64,000 bases of DNA, from assembly GCA_900541015.1 (NCBI GenBank), contig UQIB01000009.1, positions 1-64,000 on the forward strand. Reading direction: 5' to 3'. The position numbers and the translations under genes were made by a program. This DNA comes from an uncultured Collinsella sp. (GTDB taxonomy: Bacteria > Actinomycetota > Coriobacteriia > Coriobacteriales > Coriobacteriaceae). Below the pieces are notes generated by a model. That model had not been told where the DNA came from. It saw only the letters and a list, made by a program, of their open reading frames with translations, and did not search any database. Of this stretch, positions 24,614-34,223 are shown one piece after another; within the stretch, counting starts at the first letter, position 1; each line of letters begins with the position of its first letter.

Positions 24614-25549
24614 GTGAACATCCTGGTTTTGCTGCCCGTCAATGACCGCCATCGCGCAATTCTTGAGTCGAGTGCTCCGGGCGAGGACTTTATCTACACG
24701 AGCGCCGATGCCGCCACGCGCGAGCAGGTCGCCGATGCCGACGTGATCCTGGGCAACATCGACCCTGACATGCTCACAGCATGTGAGCATCTCCAGCTGC
24801 TGCAACTGCAGACCGCGGGCTATGACGATTACTTGGCCGCCGGCACCGTGCCAGCCGACGCCAAGCTTTCCTGCTCGGTGGGCGCCTACGGCCAGGCCGT
24901 GAGCGAGCACATGTTTGCCATGGTGCTGTCTATGATGAAGCGCCTGCCCGGCTATCACGACTTGCAGCGCAAGCATCGCTGGGAGGACTTGGGCCCGGTC
25001 ACCTCGCTCAAAAACGCCAATGTGCTGGTGCTGGGCGCGGGCGATATCGGTGGCCACTTCGCCACACTCTGCCGCAGCATGGGCGCGCACGTCCGCGGCA
25101 TCAAGCGCCATCCGCTCGTCTACCCCATTGTGTTTGAGGACATGGACGGCATGGATGCCCTGTCTGAGCGCTTGGCGGAGGCAGACGTCGTCGCATCCTT
25201 TATGCCGAGCACACCCGAGACCCGCGGCCTGGCGAACGCCGAGTTCTTCGCCGCGATGAAACCGGGCGCCTTCTTTGCCAACGGCGGCCGCGGCGACCTT
25301 GTGGTCGCCGACGACTTGGTTGCCGCCCTGGAGTCGGGACATCTCGCCGGCGCCGCGGTCGACGTCACCGACCCCGAACCGTTGCCTGATACAAGCCCCC
25401 TATGGGATGCGCCCAACATGCTCATCACGCCGCACGTCTCCGGTTGGTTCCACCTGGCAGCCACGCTCAACAATGTGGTCAACATCGCCGCGGAGAACCT
25501 GCGTCACCTGCAGGCAGGCGAGACGCTTCGCTGCTGGATCGAACACTAG
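24614..25549 (+). CDS. D-isomer-specific 2-hydroxyacid dehydrogenase
   Basis: From GTG 24614 (ribosome site GGAGAGG) the protein has 311 residues; the longer frame to 24539 translates the upstream repeat and is rejected. The NAD-binding Rossmann motif is VLVLGAGDIGGHFA. Catalytic residues fit the family: Arg in NGGRGDLV, Glu/Asp in VDVTDPEPLP and His in LITPHVSGW. The family reduces 2-keto acids such as pyruvate, hydroxypyruvate or phosphoglycerate; substrate is uncertain. The stop codon is followed at once by a structured 3' element (25550-25661). Confidence 0.9.
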   Translation: MNILVLLPVNDRHRAILESSAPGEDFIYTSADAATREQVADADVILGNIDPDMLTACEHLQLLQLQTAGYDDYLAAGTVPADAKLSCSVGAYGQAVSEHMFAMVLSMMKRLPGYHDLQRKHRWEDLGPVTSLKNANVLVLGAGDIGGHFATLCRSMGAHVRGIKRHPLVYPIVFEDMDGMDALSERLAEADVVASFMPSTPETRGLANAEFFAAMKPGAFFANGGRGDLVVADDLVAALESGHLAGAAVDVTDPEPLPDTSPLWDAPNMLITPHVSGWFHLAATLNNVVNIAAENLRHLQAGETLRCWIEH

Positions 25550-25661
25550 GGTTCCGCCGTTCTAACGAACGGCGGACCGGTCGACGCTGTGCGCCGCCCA
25601 GAGCGACAATTTGCCATTCAAAAGGCAAGGCATGACCAGAAGGTCTATGCCTTGCCTTTTT
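25550..25661 (+). ncRNA. Structured 3'UTR element, family II, copy 1
   Basis: Hairpin 1 (25550-25578) starts next to the stop codon. A linker beginning CGGTCGACGCTG and later ACAAT-TG follows. Hairpin 2 (25622-25657) has a long stem, a single unpaired base and the tip GACC-AGAA-GGTC, then TTTTTC. The copy at 62719-62830 has the same plan with different but complementary stems. Confidence 0.65.
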
Positions 25662-25756
25662 CATGCCAACTTGTTCGCTCTGGACATCGCTCGCTGACGT
25701 TTGCCCAACCTGCGGTGTCTTAACAATTCTGTCCAGCTGTTGGCATTGCGGCATTT

Positions 25757-25805
25757 TCCCAGATAAAACCTGCCAAAGTAAACCTGTCCCTTTTTGGCAG
25801 ATTTT
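25757..25805. repeat. AAACCTGCC/GGCAGGTTT repeat, copy 2
   Basis: Same block as at 24548-24593, here ending in TTTTTGGCAGATTTT. It touches the stop codon of the M18 aminopeptidase gene. Confidence 0.8.
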
Positions 25806-27189
25806 AGAGTTCCACGCTTTCGGCGCCGTTGATGGTTAGGTCGCGCTCGTAGAAGGCCGTGAGGGCGCGGATGGCGCACATCACGTCGCGCACGCCGCCG
25901 GTCTCGTAGCTCGAGTGCATGGCCAGCTGCGGCAGGCCCACGTCTACGGCATGCATGCTCGCCTGCATATTCGACAGGTTGCCCAGGGTCGAACCGCCCG
26001 CCATATCGCTCTTGTTGGCGAAGGCCTGCGTGGGCACGTCGGCGTCATCGCAGATGGCTTGGAACACCGCGCGGCTAAAGGCATCGGTGCAGTAGTGCTG
26101 GTTGGCGGCTTCCTTGATGACAATACCGCCGTTGAGTACGACCTGGTTGCGAACATCGCACTTCTCGGCGTGGTTGGGGTGCACGGCATGCGCGTTGTCG
26201 CAGCTCACGAGCATCGAGGCGGCAAGTGCGCGGTAGTACGATTCGTCGTCAAAGCCCAGCGAGCCGTTAATGCGGCGTAGCGCATCGGCCAAGAAAGTCG
26301 ACATAGCACCCTGCTTGGTCTCGGAGCCAACCTCCTCGTTATCAAAGCAGCAGAAAACCGAAACGTCGTGCGCATTCTCGGCACCCAAAAATGCCTGCAG
26401 CGAGGTATAGGCGCAGGCCAGGTCGTCAAGTTTGGGCGTCGAGATAAACTCGTCGGCCCAACCCCAAATGCGCGCATCCTGACGATTGACCAGGAACAGA
26501 TCGCGGCCCAAAATTTGCTCGGGCTCAACGTCCAGCTCATCGGCAATCAGAGCGTCAAAATCTCCCTGCTTGAGTTCACCGGCGCTGATGAGCGGGCACA
26601 GGTCAACGGCTCGGTTGGGAGCAAAGCTCTCGTTAACGCCACGGTTCATATGGATGGCAAGGCTCGGAATAATGGCAACCTCGCGCTCGGTGGCAAGCAG
26701 GCGGCTCTCAATACGCTCGCCTTCGCGCACCAGTACGCGGCCCGCGAGCGCCAGCGGGCGGTCGAACCAGGTGTAGTCGATCATGCCGCCGTATGCCTCG
26801 GTGTTCAGGCGCAGCGTCTCGCCCGCGCCGTCAAGCTCGGGCACAGCCTTGACCTTAAACGTCGGCGAGTCACTGTGCGACGCCGTCAGCTGAAAATGGT
26901 AGTCGCCGGCAACGCCGTCCTCGCCCCACGTCGCGGCCAGGTCCTCGCCCACCTTAAAGGCAACAACGCTCGAGGTGTTGCGCTGCGTGTAATAACGCCC
27001 GCCCGGCTCGATGTCCCACGCCGCATTCTCGGGCAGGTAGGTAAAGCCTGCCTCGTCGAGCTCGGCCATAATGGTCGCCGCCGTATGGAACATGCTGGGG
27101 CATGCCTCGATAAAGTCGATAAGGTCGTTGGCGGCCTCGATATCATCGGCCGTCACATGCGCGCGCTCGGGCGTTTCCTGATCCGTCAT
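25804..27189 (-). CDS. M18-family aminopeptidase
   Basis: From ATG 27189 (ribosome site AAAGGGGAG) the protein has 461 residues and starts MTDQETPERAHVTADDIEAA. M18 signatures are clear: TASHSDSPTFKVK with the first zinc His and Asp, LDDLACAYTSLQAFLG, the catalytic Glu-Glu pair in CCFDNEEVGSETKQGA and DNAHAVHPNHAEK. M18 enzymes release N-terminal acidic or other residues from peptides in the cytoplasm as dodecamers. The gene seems monocistronic; a repeat element sits at its 3' end. Confidence 0.93.
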   Translation of the reverse strand: MTDQETPERAHVTADDIEAANDLIDFIEACPSMFHTAATIMAELDEAGFTYLPENAAWDIEPGGRYYTQRNTSSVVAFKVGEDLAATWGEDGVAGDYHFQLTASHSDSPTFKVKAVPELDGAGETLRLNTEAYGGMIDYTWFDRPLALAGRVLVREGERIESRLLATEREVAIIPSLAIHMNRGVNESFAPNRAVDLCPLISAGELKQGDFDALIADELDVEPEQILGRDLFLVNRQDARIWGWADEFISTPKLDDLACAYTSLQAFLGAENAHDVSVFCCFDNEEVGSETKQGAMSTFLADALRRINGSLGFDDESYYRALAASMLVSCDNAHAVHPNHAEKCDVRNQVVLNGGIVIKEAANQHYCTDAFSRAVFQAICDDADVPTQAFANKSDMAGGSTLGNLSNMQASMHAVDVGLPQLAMHSSYETGGVRDVMCAIRALTAFYERDLTINGAESVEL

Positions 27190-27350
27190 GCTCTCCCCTT
27201 TCGCTGGGTTGATGGTCCCTTCCAGCATACCCCGCCGCGCCAGCGCCGCACTCTTCATTCCGTGCTTAATTCCGCGCCGCTCACCAACTTGAGCCATCAT
27301 GCCCGCGTTCCTTTTGCGACAATTGCGCTAACAGGACGAGAGGAGCCGTC

Positions 27351-28436
27351 ATGAAGCCACGTAACATTGCCATCGCCCGCGGTGTCGCGGGAGTCGCCGT
27401 CGGCCTTGCCGCTGCCACCGGTATCGTTTATCACAAGCAAATCAAGTCCGCCGCGTCGCTCAAACGCTTGACCGGCTACGCGGATGGCTATGACCTGTAC
27501 GCAATCGACATCGCCTACGACTACGATCTTGATCGCATCATCGCCGCTGGCGTGCGCGACGACCAGGCCTACATCGATGCCGTGGTGGCGCAGGTGCTGC
27601 CCGGTGTGCCGGCACATGTCCAGGCGCCCCAGTTTGCCTGCAGCGCTTTTGTCGCCGTAGATGCCGAAGGCCGCGTGCGCACCGGTCGCAATTACGACTT
27701 TAAGGACGACACCTCGGCGCTGCTGGTGCGCAATCACCCACGCGGCGGCTATGCTTCCATCGGGTTTGCCGCCCTCAATAACCTGGGCGCCAACACTCCG
27801 CTTGACTCCATCACCGGACGCGCCGCGGCGTTGATGGGCCCGTTTGCCCAGCTCGACGGTGTTAACGAATGCGGCGTGTCCATTGCCGTACTCACCCTGG
27901 ATTCCAAGCCCTGTGACCAGGACACGCAACGCCCCGCCATCAATACCTCGCTCGCCATCCGCCTGGTGCTCGACCGTGCCGCCACCACGCAAGAAGCTGT
28001 CGACCTGCTTTCCGCCTACGACATGCACGCTATGGCAGGACGCGATTACCACTTCTTTATCAACGACGCCGCCGGTGACGCGCGCGTAGTAGAGTGGGAT
28101 CTGCGCGATCCGGACCGCGCTTTCAACGCGACTCCTGTACGCCAGGTTACGAACTTCTACGCCTGCTATGGCGACGAAGTGCTGCCCAACCAAAAGAATG
28201 GCAAGCTGGGCCATGGTAAAGAGCGCGCCGTCGCAATCGCCGATGTCCTTGACGCCCATGTCGGTGCCCAGGACGAAACGATTGCCTGGGAAGCCCTGCG
28301 CGCCGCAGCGCAAGAGCCCAATCCGGAAGACATCACCAGCAATACGCAATGGTCGGTCGTCTTTGACAATACCGAACCCGCCGCCGCTATTACGCTGCGC
28401 CGCCACTGGGGCGACGTCGACGCCTTCGCACTGTAA
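27351..28436 (+). CDS. Membrane-anchored linear amide C-N hydrolase (Ntn, choloylglycine hydrolase-like)
   Basis: The 361-residue protein has an uncleaved-looking N-terminal membrane anchor (about 9-27). The Ntn hydrolase domain is marked by FACSAFVAVDAEGRVRTGRNYDF, with the candidate nucleophile Cys97 and the conserved GRNYDF at 112-117. This pattern is shared by choloylglycine hydrolases, penicillin acylases and acid-ceramidase-like enzymes. In this family a leader before the Cys is normally removed; here 96 residues precede it, so autocatalytic processing or a variant is implied. Downstream residues LDGVNECGVSIAVLTL support the family. A role in hydrolysing host or microbial amides (bile salts, N-acyl amino acids) is possible, but the long leader argues against a standard bile salt hydrolase. 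Confidence 0.8.
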   Translation: MKPRNIAIARGVAGVAVGLAAATGIVYHKQIKSAASLKRLTGYADGYDLYAIDIAYDYDLDRIIAAGVRDDQAYIDAVVAQVLPGVPAHVQAPQFACSAFVAVDAEGRVRTGRNYDFKDDTSALLVRNHPRGGYASIGFAALNNLGANTPLDSITGRAAALMGPFAQLDGVNECGVSIAVLTLDSKPCDQDTQRPAINTSLAIRLVLDRAATTQEAVDLLSAYDMHAMAGRDYHFFINDAAGDARVVEWDLRDPDRAFNATPVRQVTNFYACYGDEVLPNQKNGKLGHGKERAVAIADVLDAHVGAQDETIAWEALRAAAQEPNPEDITSNTQWSVVFDNTEPAAAITLRRHWGDVDAFAL

Positions 28437-28505
28437 GGAGCCAGGCCCGTCGACCTTACGCTCGCCTGACGTTGTTTACATTTCTATACGCTTGAGCTAA
28501 CACGT

Positions 28506-28557
28506 TTTACCCCCGTATCAACAGTGTACGGGGGTAAACTTATGCGCATGTTATAAC
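28506..28557 (+). promoter_or_regulatory. Inverted repeat and -10 element before the phosphofructokinase gene
   Basis: Arms TTTACCCCCGTA (28506-28517) and its complement (28527-28538) form a perfect hairpin. A TATAAC -10-like hexamer follows at 28552-28557. The hairpin may terminate the upstream amidase transcript, or the palindrome may be an operator. Confidence 0.5.
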
Positions 28558-28576
28558 TTGCCCGGAAGGATTCATC

Positions 28577-29656
28577 ATGCTTAGGATCGGTCTTCTTACC
28601 AGTGGCGGCGACTGCCAAGCGCTCAATGCCACCATGCGCGGCATTGTCAAAACGCTTATGACCAATAGCGAAGAACCTATCGAGATCTATGGTTTTGAGG
28701 ACGGCTACCAGGGCCTTATCTACAGCAGGTTCCGCGTCATGACGCCCGCCGATTTTAGCGGCATCCTCACCCGCGGCGGCACCATCCTTGGCACGAGCCG
28801 CACGCCGTTCAAGCGCCTGGATATTCCCGAGGCCGACGGCGTCGAGAAAGTGCCGGCAATGGTCCACACCTATCACAAGCTACAGCTCGACTGTCTGTTT
28901 ATGCTGGGCGGCAACGGCTCCACCAAGACCGCCAACCGTCTGCGCGAAGAGGGCCTCAACGTTATCGCCCTGCCCAAGACCATCGATAACGACACCTGGG
29001 GCACCGAGTTGACGTTTGGCTTTACGAGCGCCATCGACGTCGCCACCAAGTGCATCGACGACATCCACACCACTGCCTCGAGTCACGGCCGCGTGTTTGT
29101 CATCGAGATCATGGGCCACAAGGTCGGCTGGATTCCGCTGTATGCCGGCGTCGCGGGCGGCGCGGACGTCATCCTGATTCCCGAGATCCCCTACGACATG
29201 GACAACGTCATCAAGACCATCGAGCATCGCATGGAGACCGGCAGCCGTTTTACCATCGTGGCCGTCGCCGAGGGTGCCATCTCCAAGGAGGACGCGGCGC
29301 TGTCCAAGAAGGAGTACAAGAAGAAGCTCGCCGAGCGCACGAGCCCGTCGATTGTCTACGACATCGCCAAGGAGATCGAGGCCAAGACCGGTCGCGAGAC
29401 CCGCGTCGCCATCCCCGGTCACACGCAGCGCGGCGGCCAGCCCGACGCTCAGGACCGCATCTTTGCGACCCAGTGCGGCGTCGAGGCCGCGCTTGGCTGC
29501 CTGCGCGGCGAGTTTGGCTACATGATCGCCCTGCGCGACGGCAAGATGTGCCACATGCCGCTCGAGGATGTCGCCGGCAAGCTCAAGTATGTCGATCCCC
29601 AGAGCGACCTGGTACGCGAGGCCAAGGCGTTGGGCATCAGCTTCGGCGACGAATAG
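28577..29656 (+). CDS. pfkA: 6-phosphofructokinase
   Basis: A 359-residue enzyme of glycolysis with the family order GLLTSGGDCQALNA, RGGTILGTSR, LGGNGSTKTAN and PKTIDND, and later AEGAISKEDA and PGHTQRGGQPDAQDR. Compared with the E. coli numbering, Gly114 corresponds to Gly104 (ATP type), Lys134 to position 124 (Lys is usual in PPi enzymes) and Asn113 replaces the metal-coordinating Asp103. So ATP is the likely donor but a mixed or PPi preference cannot be excluded. Catalytic Asp in TIDND is kept. Ribosome site CCGGAAGGA. The stop codon is the base of the long 3' hairpin at 29652-29828. Confidence 0.9.
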   Translation: MLRIGLLTSGGDCQALNATMRGIVKTLMTNSEEPIEIYGFEDGYQGLIYSRFRVMTPADFSGILTRGGTILGTSRTPFKRLDIPEADGVEKVPAMVHTYHKLQLDCLFMLGGNGSTKTANRLREEGLNVIALPKTIDNDTWGTELTFGFTSAIDVATKCIDDIHTTASSHGRVFVIEIMGHKVGWIPLYAGVAGGADVILIPEIPYDMDNVIKTIEHRMETGSRFTIVAVAEGAISKEDAALSKKEYKKKLAERTSPSIVYDIAKEIEAKTGRETRVAIPGHTQRGGQPDAQDRIFATQCGVEAALGCLRGEFGYMIALRDGKMCHMPLEDVAGKLKYVDPQSDLVREAKALGISFGDE

Positions 29657-29828
29657 CCTCGGCCGAAACTGCTCTCATCGGAGGCCCCAGGGCTTACCTC
29701 CCAAATCGTCCTCGGACATGTCAGGACCCCGCCGTGCGCTTCGCGCGGCGGGGTCCTTCCGTCCTGCGGAAAGATTTGGGAGGTAAGCCCTGGGGCCTCC
29801 TGCGGTAACTAGGGAGGCCGAGGCTATT
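29652..29828 (+). ncRNA. Stop-codon-anchored long hairpin, family I, element A (after pfkA)
   Basis: Outermost helix: 29652-29664 with 29816-29828 (13 perfect pairs that include the pfkA stop codon). Main helix: 29680-29706 with 29774-29800 (27 perfect pairs). Conserved internal loop strands: CGTCCTCGGACATG and CGTCCTGCGGAAAG. Inner helix: 29723-29734 with 29746-29757. No T-tract follows. Related elements: 36219-36375, 41665-41849, 51291-51467 and, loosely, 40659-40769. Confidence 0.75.
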
Positions 29829-29860
29829 TGTCTTCTTGCTGCGGGTGCCTGGCCTGAAAT

Positions 29861-29931
29861 TAAGTTGCGGTGAAATAGTTCCTGCTTAGCCCGCAAATGG
29901 CTGAATCTAAGAACTATTCCACCGCAACTTA
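29861..29931. repeat. Palindromic repeat with GTTGCGGTGAAATAG arms, copy 2
   Basis: Arms TAAGTTGCGGTGAAATAGTTC and the complement (one mismatch) flank a 29-base spacer. The arms match those of 23472-23538 except for a few bases. Confidence 0.8.
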
Positions 29932-30260
29932 CGAATGATCGGAGCGGCTACAGCACAAGCGTCGGCGTTCGTTTGATGGTCCGCCACGAAAAGGAGCCAT
30001 CTACTACGTTTAACTCGATGGGGCCAACCATGACCGCATTTTTCGAAAAGCGACAGGCCTTCTACCTGCGGTTTTATTTTTCGTTTTCCCGGCATGGTTG
30101 AGGGTATCCAATTAAACGTAGTAGATAGGCCCATTTTGTGGCATACGACCCATTCAAGCCCAATCTCGAAGGCTAAAGAGAGCCTCTCACCCACGCCTGC
30201 GGGCGAAAACCAAATAGAATGAAAGGCAAATGGAAAGCCCGTTTGACGAGCGGAGGACAT
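29932..30260. other. Gene-free stretch with an inverted-repeat element
   Basis: No gene is seen between the palindrome at 29861-29931 and the small gene at 30261. The stretch is AT-richer than its surroundings and holds the inverted-repeat element 30001-30124. Confidence 0.6.
30001..30124. repeat. 124-bp inverted-repeat element with CTACTACGTTTAA ends
   Basis: Perfect 13-base terminal arms (30001-30013 and 30112-30124). Inside, CCAACCATG and CATGGTTG pair, and a CAGG/CCTG hairpin with TTTTTCG-rich flanks fills the centre. It looks like a small folded element or a non-autonomous mobile element. Confidence 0.65.
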
Positions 30261-30581
30261 ATGCGCGACGTAGCCGAAAGCGACTGGAAGCTGTTTAAGA
30301 AAATGCTTCCTCAATGGCAAGAACGTTATATGGAAAAGCTCATCGGCCAGTACGTTGAGATACTGAATGGCGACAGCGAAGCGTCCAGTAGATTTTGGGC
30401 ACTAGAAGAGAGCCTCAATAGAGACAAGCTGTCCTCAGGCGTAATTGCAAACGACATTCGCCGCAGCACAATGCACCGCGAGATAGCCAATTTGCTTATC
30501 GACAGCGTGATCACCCTTGACGACCTTGACGGTTTTACCGAGGACATTAAGAGCTATGCGCAACACTGGATTGGCCAGTAA
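30261..30581 (+). CDS. Conserved small protein of unknown function
   Basis: From ATG 30261 (ribosome site GCGGAGGA) the protein has 106 residues and starts MRDVAESDWKLFKKMLPQWQ. It is predicted helical and charged. The pattern DWKLFKKxLPxWQERYMEKL, then YVEILNGDSEASSRFWALEE and LDDLDGFTED, resembles a widespread family of hypothetical proteins in gut Firmicutes. I know no function. It stands alone, followed by a 15-bp GC-rich hairpin (30615-30656). Confidence 0.75.
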   Translation: MRDVAESDWKLFKKMLPQWQERYMEKLIGQYVEILNGDSEASSRFWALEESLNRDKLSSGVIANDIRRSTMHREIANLLIDSVITLDDLDGFTEDIKSYAQHWIGQ

Positions 30582-30614
30582 GAGCACCGAACGACAAACA
30601 TCCCCAGCAAAACG

Positions 30615-30656
30615 GGGCAAACGCCGGGCCACCTATAGGCTGCCCGGCGTTTGCCC
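30615..30656. terminator. Perfect 15-bp hairpin between convergent genes
   Basis: Arms 30615-30629 and 30642-30656 (GGGCAAACGCCGGGC and complement). It directly precedes the repeat copy at 30654-30699 and could end transcripts from both sides. Confidence 0.65.
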
Positions 30657-30699
30657 AGATAAAACCTGCCAAAATAAACCTGTCCCTTTTTGGCAGGTT
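30654..30699. repeat. AAACCTGCC/GGCAGGTTT repeat, copy 3
   Basis: Carries CCCAGATAAAACCTGCCAAA followed by ATAAACCTGTCCCTTTTTGG and CAGGTT. Its end overlaps the stop codon of the FtsX-type permease gene. Confidence 0.82.
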
Positions 30700-33463
30700 A
30701 CTCGGCGCTTTTGAGGGCGCCGACCATGTCGATCTTGTTGAGGGTACGATTGGTGGCGAGGTTGACGATAAACGTAAAGCCAAAGGAAAGCACCACGGCG
30801 AGCACGTAGCTTAGCGGCTCGACCTCGACGTCAAAGTACAGCGACGGCATCTGCAAAATGTAGGTAAAGCTCTTGGCCAGCAAGCCACCTAGCGGCACGC
30901 CCAGCGCAGCGCCGATTGCCGTGAGGATCAACGTCTCCTTGTTGACGTAGTGGTGCACCTCGCCACGGCGGAAGCCCAGCACCTTGATGGTCGCCAGCTC
31001 GCGTTCGCGCTCGGAGATATTCGTGTTGGACAGCGTAAACACCACCACAAACGATAGGCACGCCGCCATAAAGGTCACGAGCACCACGACGGAATTGATA
31101 ATAGTGAAGTTCGCCTCAAAGTTCTCCCAATGCTCGGCCGTGCTCGAAATCGAAAGCCAACCGTCGCTCTTAAGCTTCTTGCTAAACGCAATCTGATCGG
31201 CCGACGAGCCCTTAAGCAGCACAAAGACGCCGTTAAGGCGCGCGCTTCGACCGAACGCGCGCTCATAGGTGCCCTGCGTCATGTAAAGCGTGTTGCCCAG
31301 ATAGTTGAGCGAAATGTCGCTGACTTTGACCTTGGCTACGTTGAGCGACGAATCCTGGACGTGTGCCGTATCGCCCGGTTGAATCCCCAGTACCAGCTGT
31401 GAACTCTTGCTTAGATACACATCTCCGTCGCGCAAAGATAGAGGCTCTTTGGACTCATCCTCGAGACGCACGTAGTCGTCCAGGTCGTTCGTGCGGTCAT
31501 CGGGCACCACGATCAGCTGCACGGTCTCGCTCTTGCCGCCAAATGTAAAGGTGACGTTGTCGGTCATAATCGGCAGCGTCGAAGTCACGGTCACGTCGGA
31601 ATCCTTGGCTGCGCTTCGCTCGTCGAGCGCCGCGCACGTCTGCGAAAAATCGTCGGGATTGGCAACCGCCAGCAGGTCATAGCGCGTGATATGCCCGTAC
31701 TGCTTGGGCGAAAGCGCGACCGACGTATCACGAATGCCCATGCCGCAAATCACAAGCACCGTACAGCCCGCGATGCCAAAGATGGTCATAAAGGCGCGCT
31801 TTTTGTAGCGGAACAGGTTACGTGCTGCCACCTTGTTCAAAAAGCCCATGCGGCGCCAGATAAAGCCGATGCGCTCGAGCAAGATACGCGAGCCGGCGCG
31901 CGGGGCCTTGGGGCGCATGAGCGAGGCCGGGGTCTCGGCCATCTCGTGGCGGCAGGCGATAATCGTGGCGCCCACCACGCCCACGGCAAACAGCGCCACC
32001 GAAACGATCGAGGACACGATGTCGTACGAAAGCAACATCTGGGGCAGCGAGTACATGTCGTCGAACACCGTAAACAGGAACAGCGGCAGGCCCACAAATC
32101 CGATGATGTTGCCGAGCACGCCGCCAATCAGACAAGCCCACAGCGCGTAGTCCACGTATTTGGACAGGATGCGCCCGCGCGAATAACCGAGCGCCTTATA
32201 CAGGCCGATGAGTGTGCGCTCCTCCTCGACCATGCGTGTGGCGGTGGTAAGGCTGATGAGCACGGCAACGATAAAGAAGATGAACGGGAACACCGTAGCG
32301 ATAGCCTCAATTGACGAGCTATCGCTCTCCACGCTCGAGTAGCTTGCGATATTGCCGCGGTCCTGGATGTACCAGGTGCATTCGCCCAGGTCAGAGAGCT
32401 CGGCGCGGGCATCGGCAAACTGCTGGTCGGCGGCGGCACGGCGCTGATCCAGGTCGGCCTGCGCTTGCACGCGCTCCTCACTGCCCTCGGCCATGCGGTT
32501 AATGTTGTCCTGCTCGATCCCAAAGAGCATGGCGGCCTGACGCTCGGCCGCATCCAAGCTTGTCGGCGTGTCGACCGTCAGCTCCTGAGCGCGCGCCTTC
32601 TCACGCTCCTCGCGGATCTTCTCTATATTGCCCTTGACCTTGTTGATCTTTGCCGCGTAAGCATCCGAATAGGAGTTGAGGCTCTTGGCTCCCTCGACGA
32701 CCACGTGGATCGCGGAGTAGGAAGAAGATGTCGCGGCGTCCTCGCTCACATAGAACTTATAGTCCGCCGCCGAAGCAGCACGGAAGGCGTTGACCGTCGA
32801 GTCGGAGCTCACATCAGTGGGATCGAGGACCTCGGCCGTAATGGTGTAATCGCCCGCGGCAAACTGATCCTTGGCGCTTTGGTTCGACGAGCTCGCGTCA
32901 TTGGCGGCAAAACTCACCGTATCGCCGAGCTTTTTGCCCGAAGCCTTCAGGAACTTCGAAGTCACCGCGACCTCATCGGCGCTCTCAGGCAAATCGCCGT
33001 TCACGAGCACCGGCTGATCGATGTTCTCCTTGGAGAGACTTTGCACGACCACGCGCTCGCGCGTTGTGCCCACGGCGGTGTAGGCGGTCTCGGTGTAGAT
33101 GCCCTCGGCCGTTTCGACGCCATCGACCTCTTGGATGGCGTCGAGATCATCGTCAGTCAGGCCATAGGTCGACTGCACGTTGATGTCATAAACATTCTGC
33201 TGGTCAAAGTAAGCGTCGACCGAATCGCACAGATCCTCGCAACCCGCCTTGAGGCCGCACATCACGCTCACGCCGAGCGCAGTGATCACGACGATGGACA
33301 AGAAGCGTTTGAGGCTGCCGCGAATCGTGCGGTAGACACCGCGGCGAAACACCGTCGGCACCATGTCGTTTGAGCTTTGGGCAGTGCGGTAGGTCGTAAA
33401 ATCCTGCTCGCGCTCCGTGTTCCGCGCGTCGCGGCGTTGGCTGTTTTGGCGGTCCTGGTCCAT
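30698..33463 (-). CDS. FtsX-type ABC permease with large extracytoplasmic coiled-coil part
   Basis: A protein of about 921 residues. After a cytoplasmic N terminus comes a first membrane helix (IVVITALGVSVMCGLKAG, near 57-75), a large outer region with a coiled coil (KGNIEKIREEREKARAQEL and RVQAQADLDQRRAAADQQF), then FtsX-type triple helices near 385-500 (FPFIFFIVAVLISLTTATRMVEEERTLIG, key motif EExRTIGxxKALGYSR), a second outer region and a last triple at the C terminus. It is probably the permease of a MacB-like mechanotransmission system with the ATPase encoded upstream; genes nearly overlap. Start at ATG 33463 is preferred over GTG 33475, which overlaps the ATPase stop. The role could be peptide/antibiotic resistance or cell-envelope remodelling. 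Confidence 0.85.
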   Translation of the reverse strand: MDQDRQNSQRRDARNTEREQDFTTYRTAQSSNDMVPTVFRRGVYRTIRGSLKRFLSIVVITALGVSVMCGLKAGCEDLCDSVDAYFDQQNVYDINVQSTYGLTDDDLDAIQEVDGVETAEGIYTETAYTAVGTTRERVVVQSLSKENIDQPVLVNGDLPESADEVAVTSKFLKASGKKLGDTVSFAANDASSSNQSAKDQFAAGDYTITAEVLDPTDVSSDSTVNAFRAASAADYKFYVSEDAATSSSYSAIHVVVEGAKSLNSYSDAYAAKINKVKGNIEKIREEREKARAQELTVDTPTSLDAAERQAAMLFGIEQDNINRMAEGSEERVQAQADLDQRRAAADQQFADARAELSDLGECTWYIQDRGNIASYSSVESDSSSIEAIATVFPFIFFIVAVLISLTTATRMVEEERTLIGLYKALGYSRGRILSKYVDYALWACLIGGVLGNIIGFVGLPLFLFTVFDDMYSLPQMLLSYDIVSSIVSVALFAVGVVGATIIACRHEMAETPASLMRPKAPRAGSRILLERIGFIWRRMGFLNKVAARNLFRYKKRAFMTIFGIAGCTVLVICGMGIRDTSVALSPKQYGHITRYDLLAVANPDDFSQTCAALDERSAAKDSDVTVTSTLPIMTDNVTFTFGGKSETVQLIVVPDDRTNDLDDYVRLEDESKEPLSLRDGDVYLSKSSQLVLGIQPGDTAHVQDSSLNVAKVKVSDISLNYLGNTLYMTQGTYERAFGRSARLNGVFVLLKGSSADQIAFSKKLKSDGWLSISSTAEHWENFEANFTIINSVVVLVTFMAACLSFVVVFTLSNTNISERERELATIKVLGFRRGEVHHYVNKETLILTAIGAALGVPLGGLLAKSFTYILQMPSLYFDVEVEPLSYVLAVVLSFGFTFIVNLATNRTLNKIDMVGALKSAE

Positions 33464-33468
33464 GGGCG

Positions 33469-34170
<702 letters not shown>

Positions 34171-34223
34171 CGATTAATTCCCATCTGGTCGGATAACTCC
34201 TTAGTATTACCCATTTCGCACCC

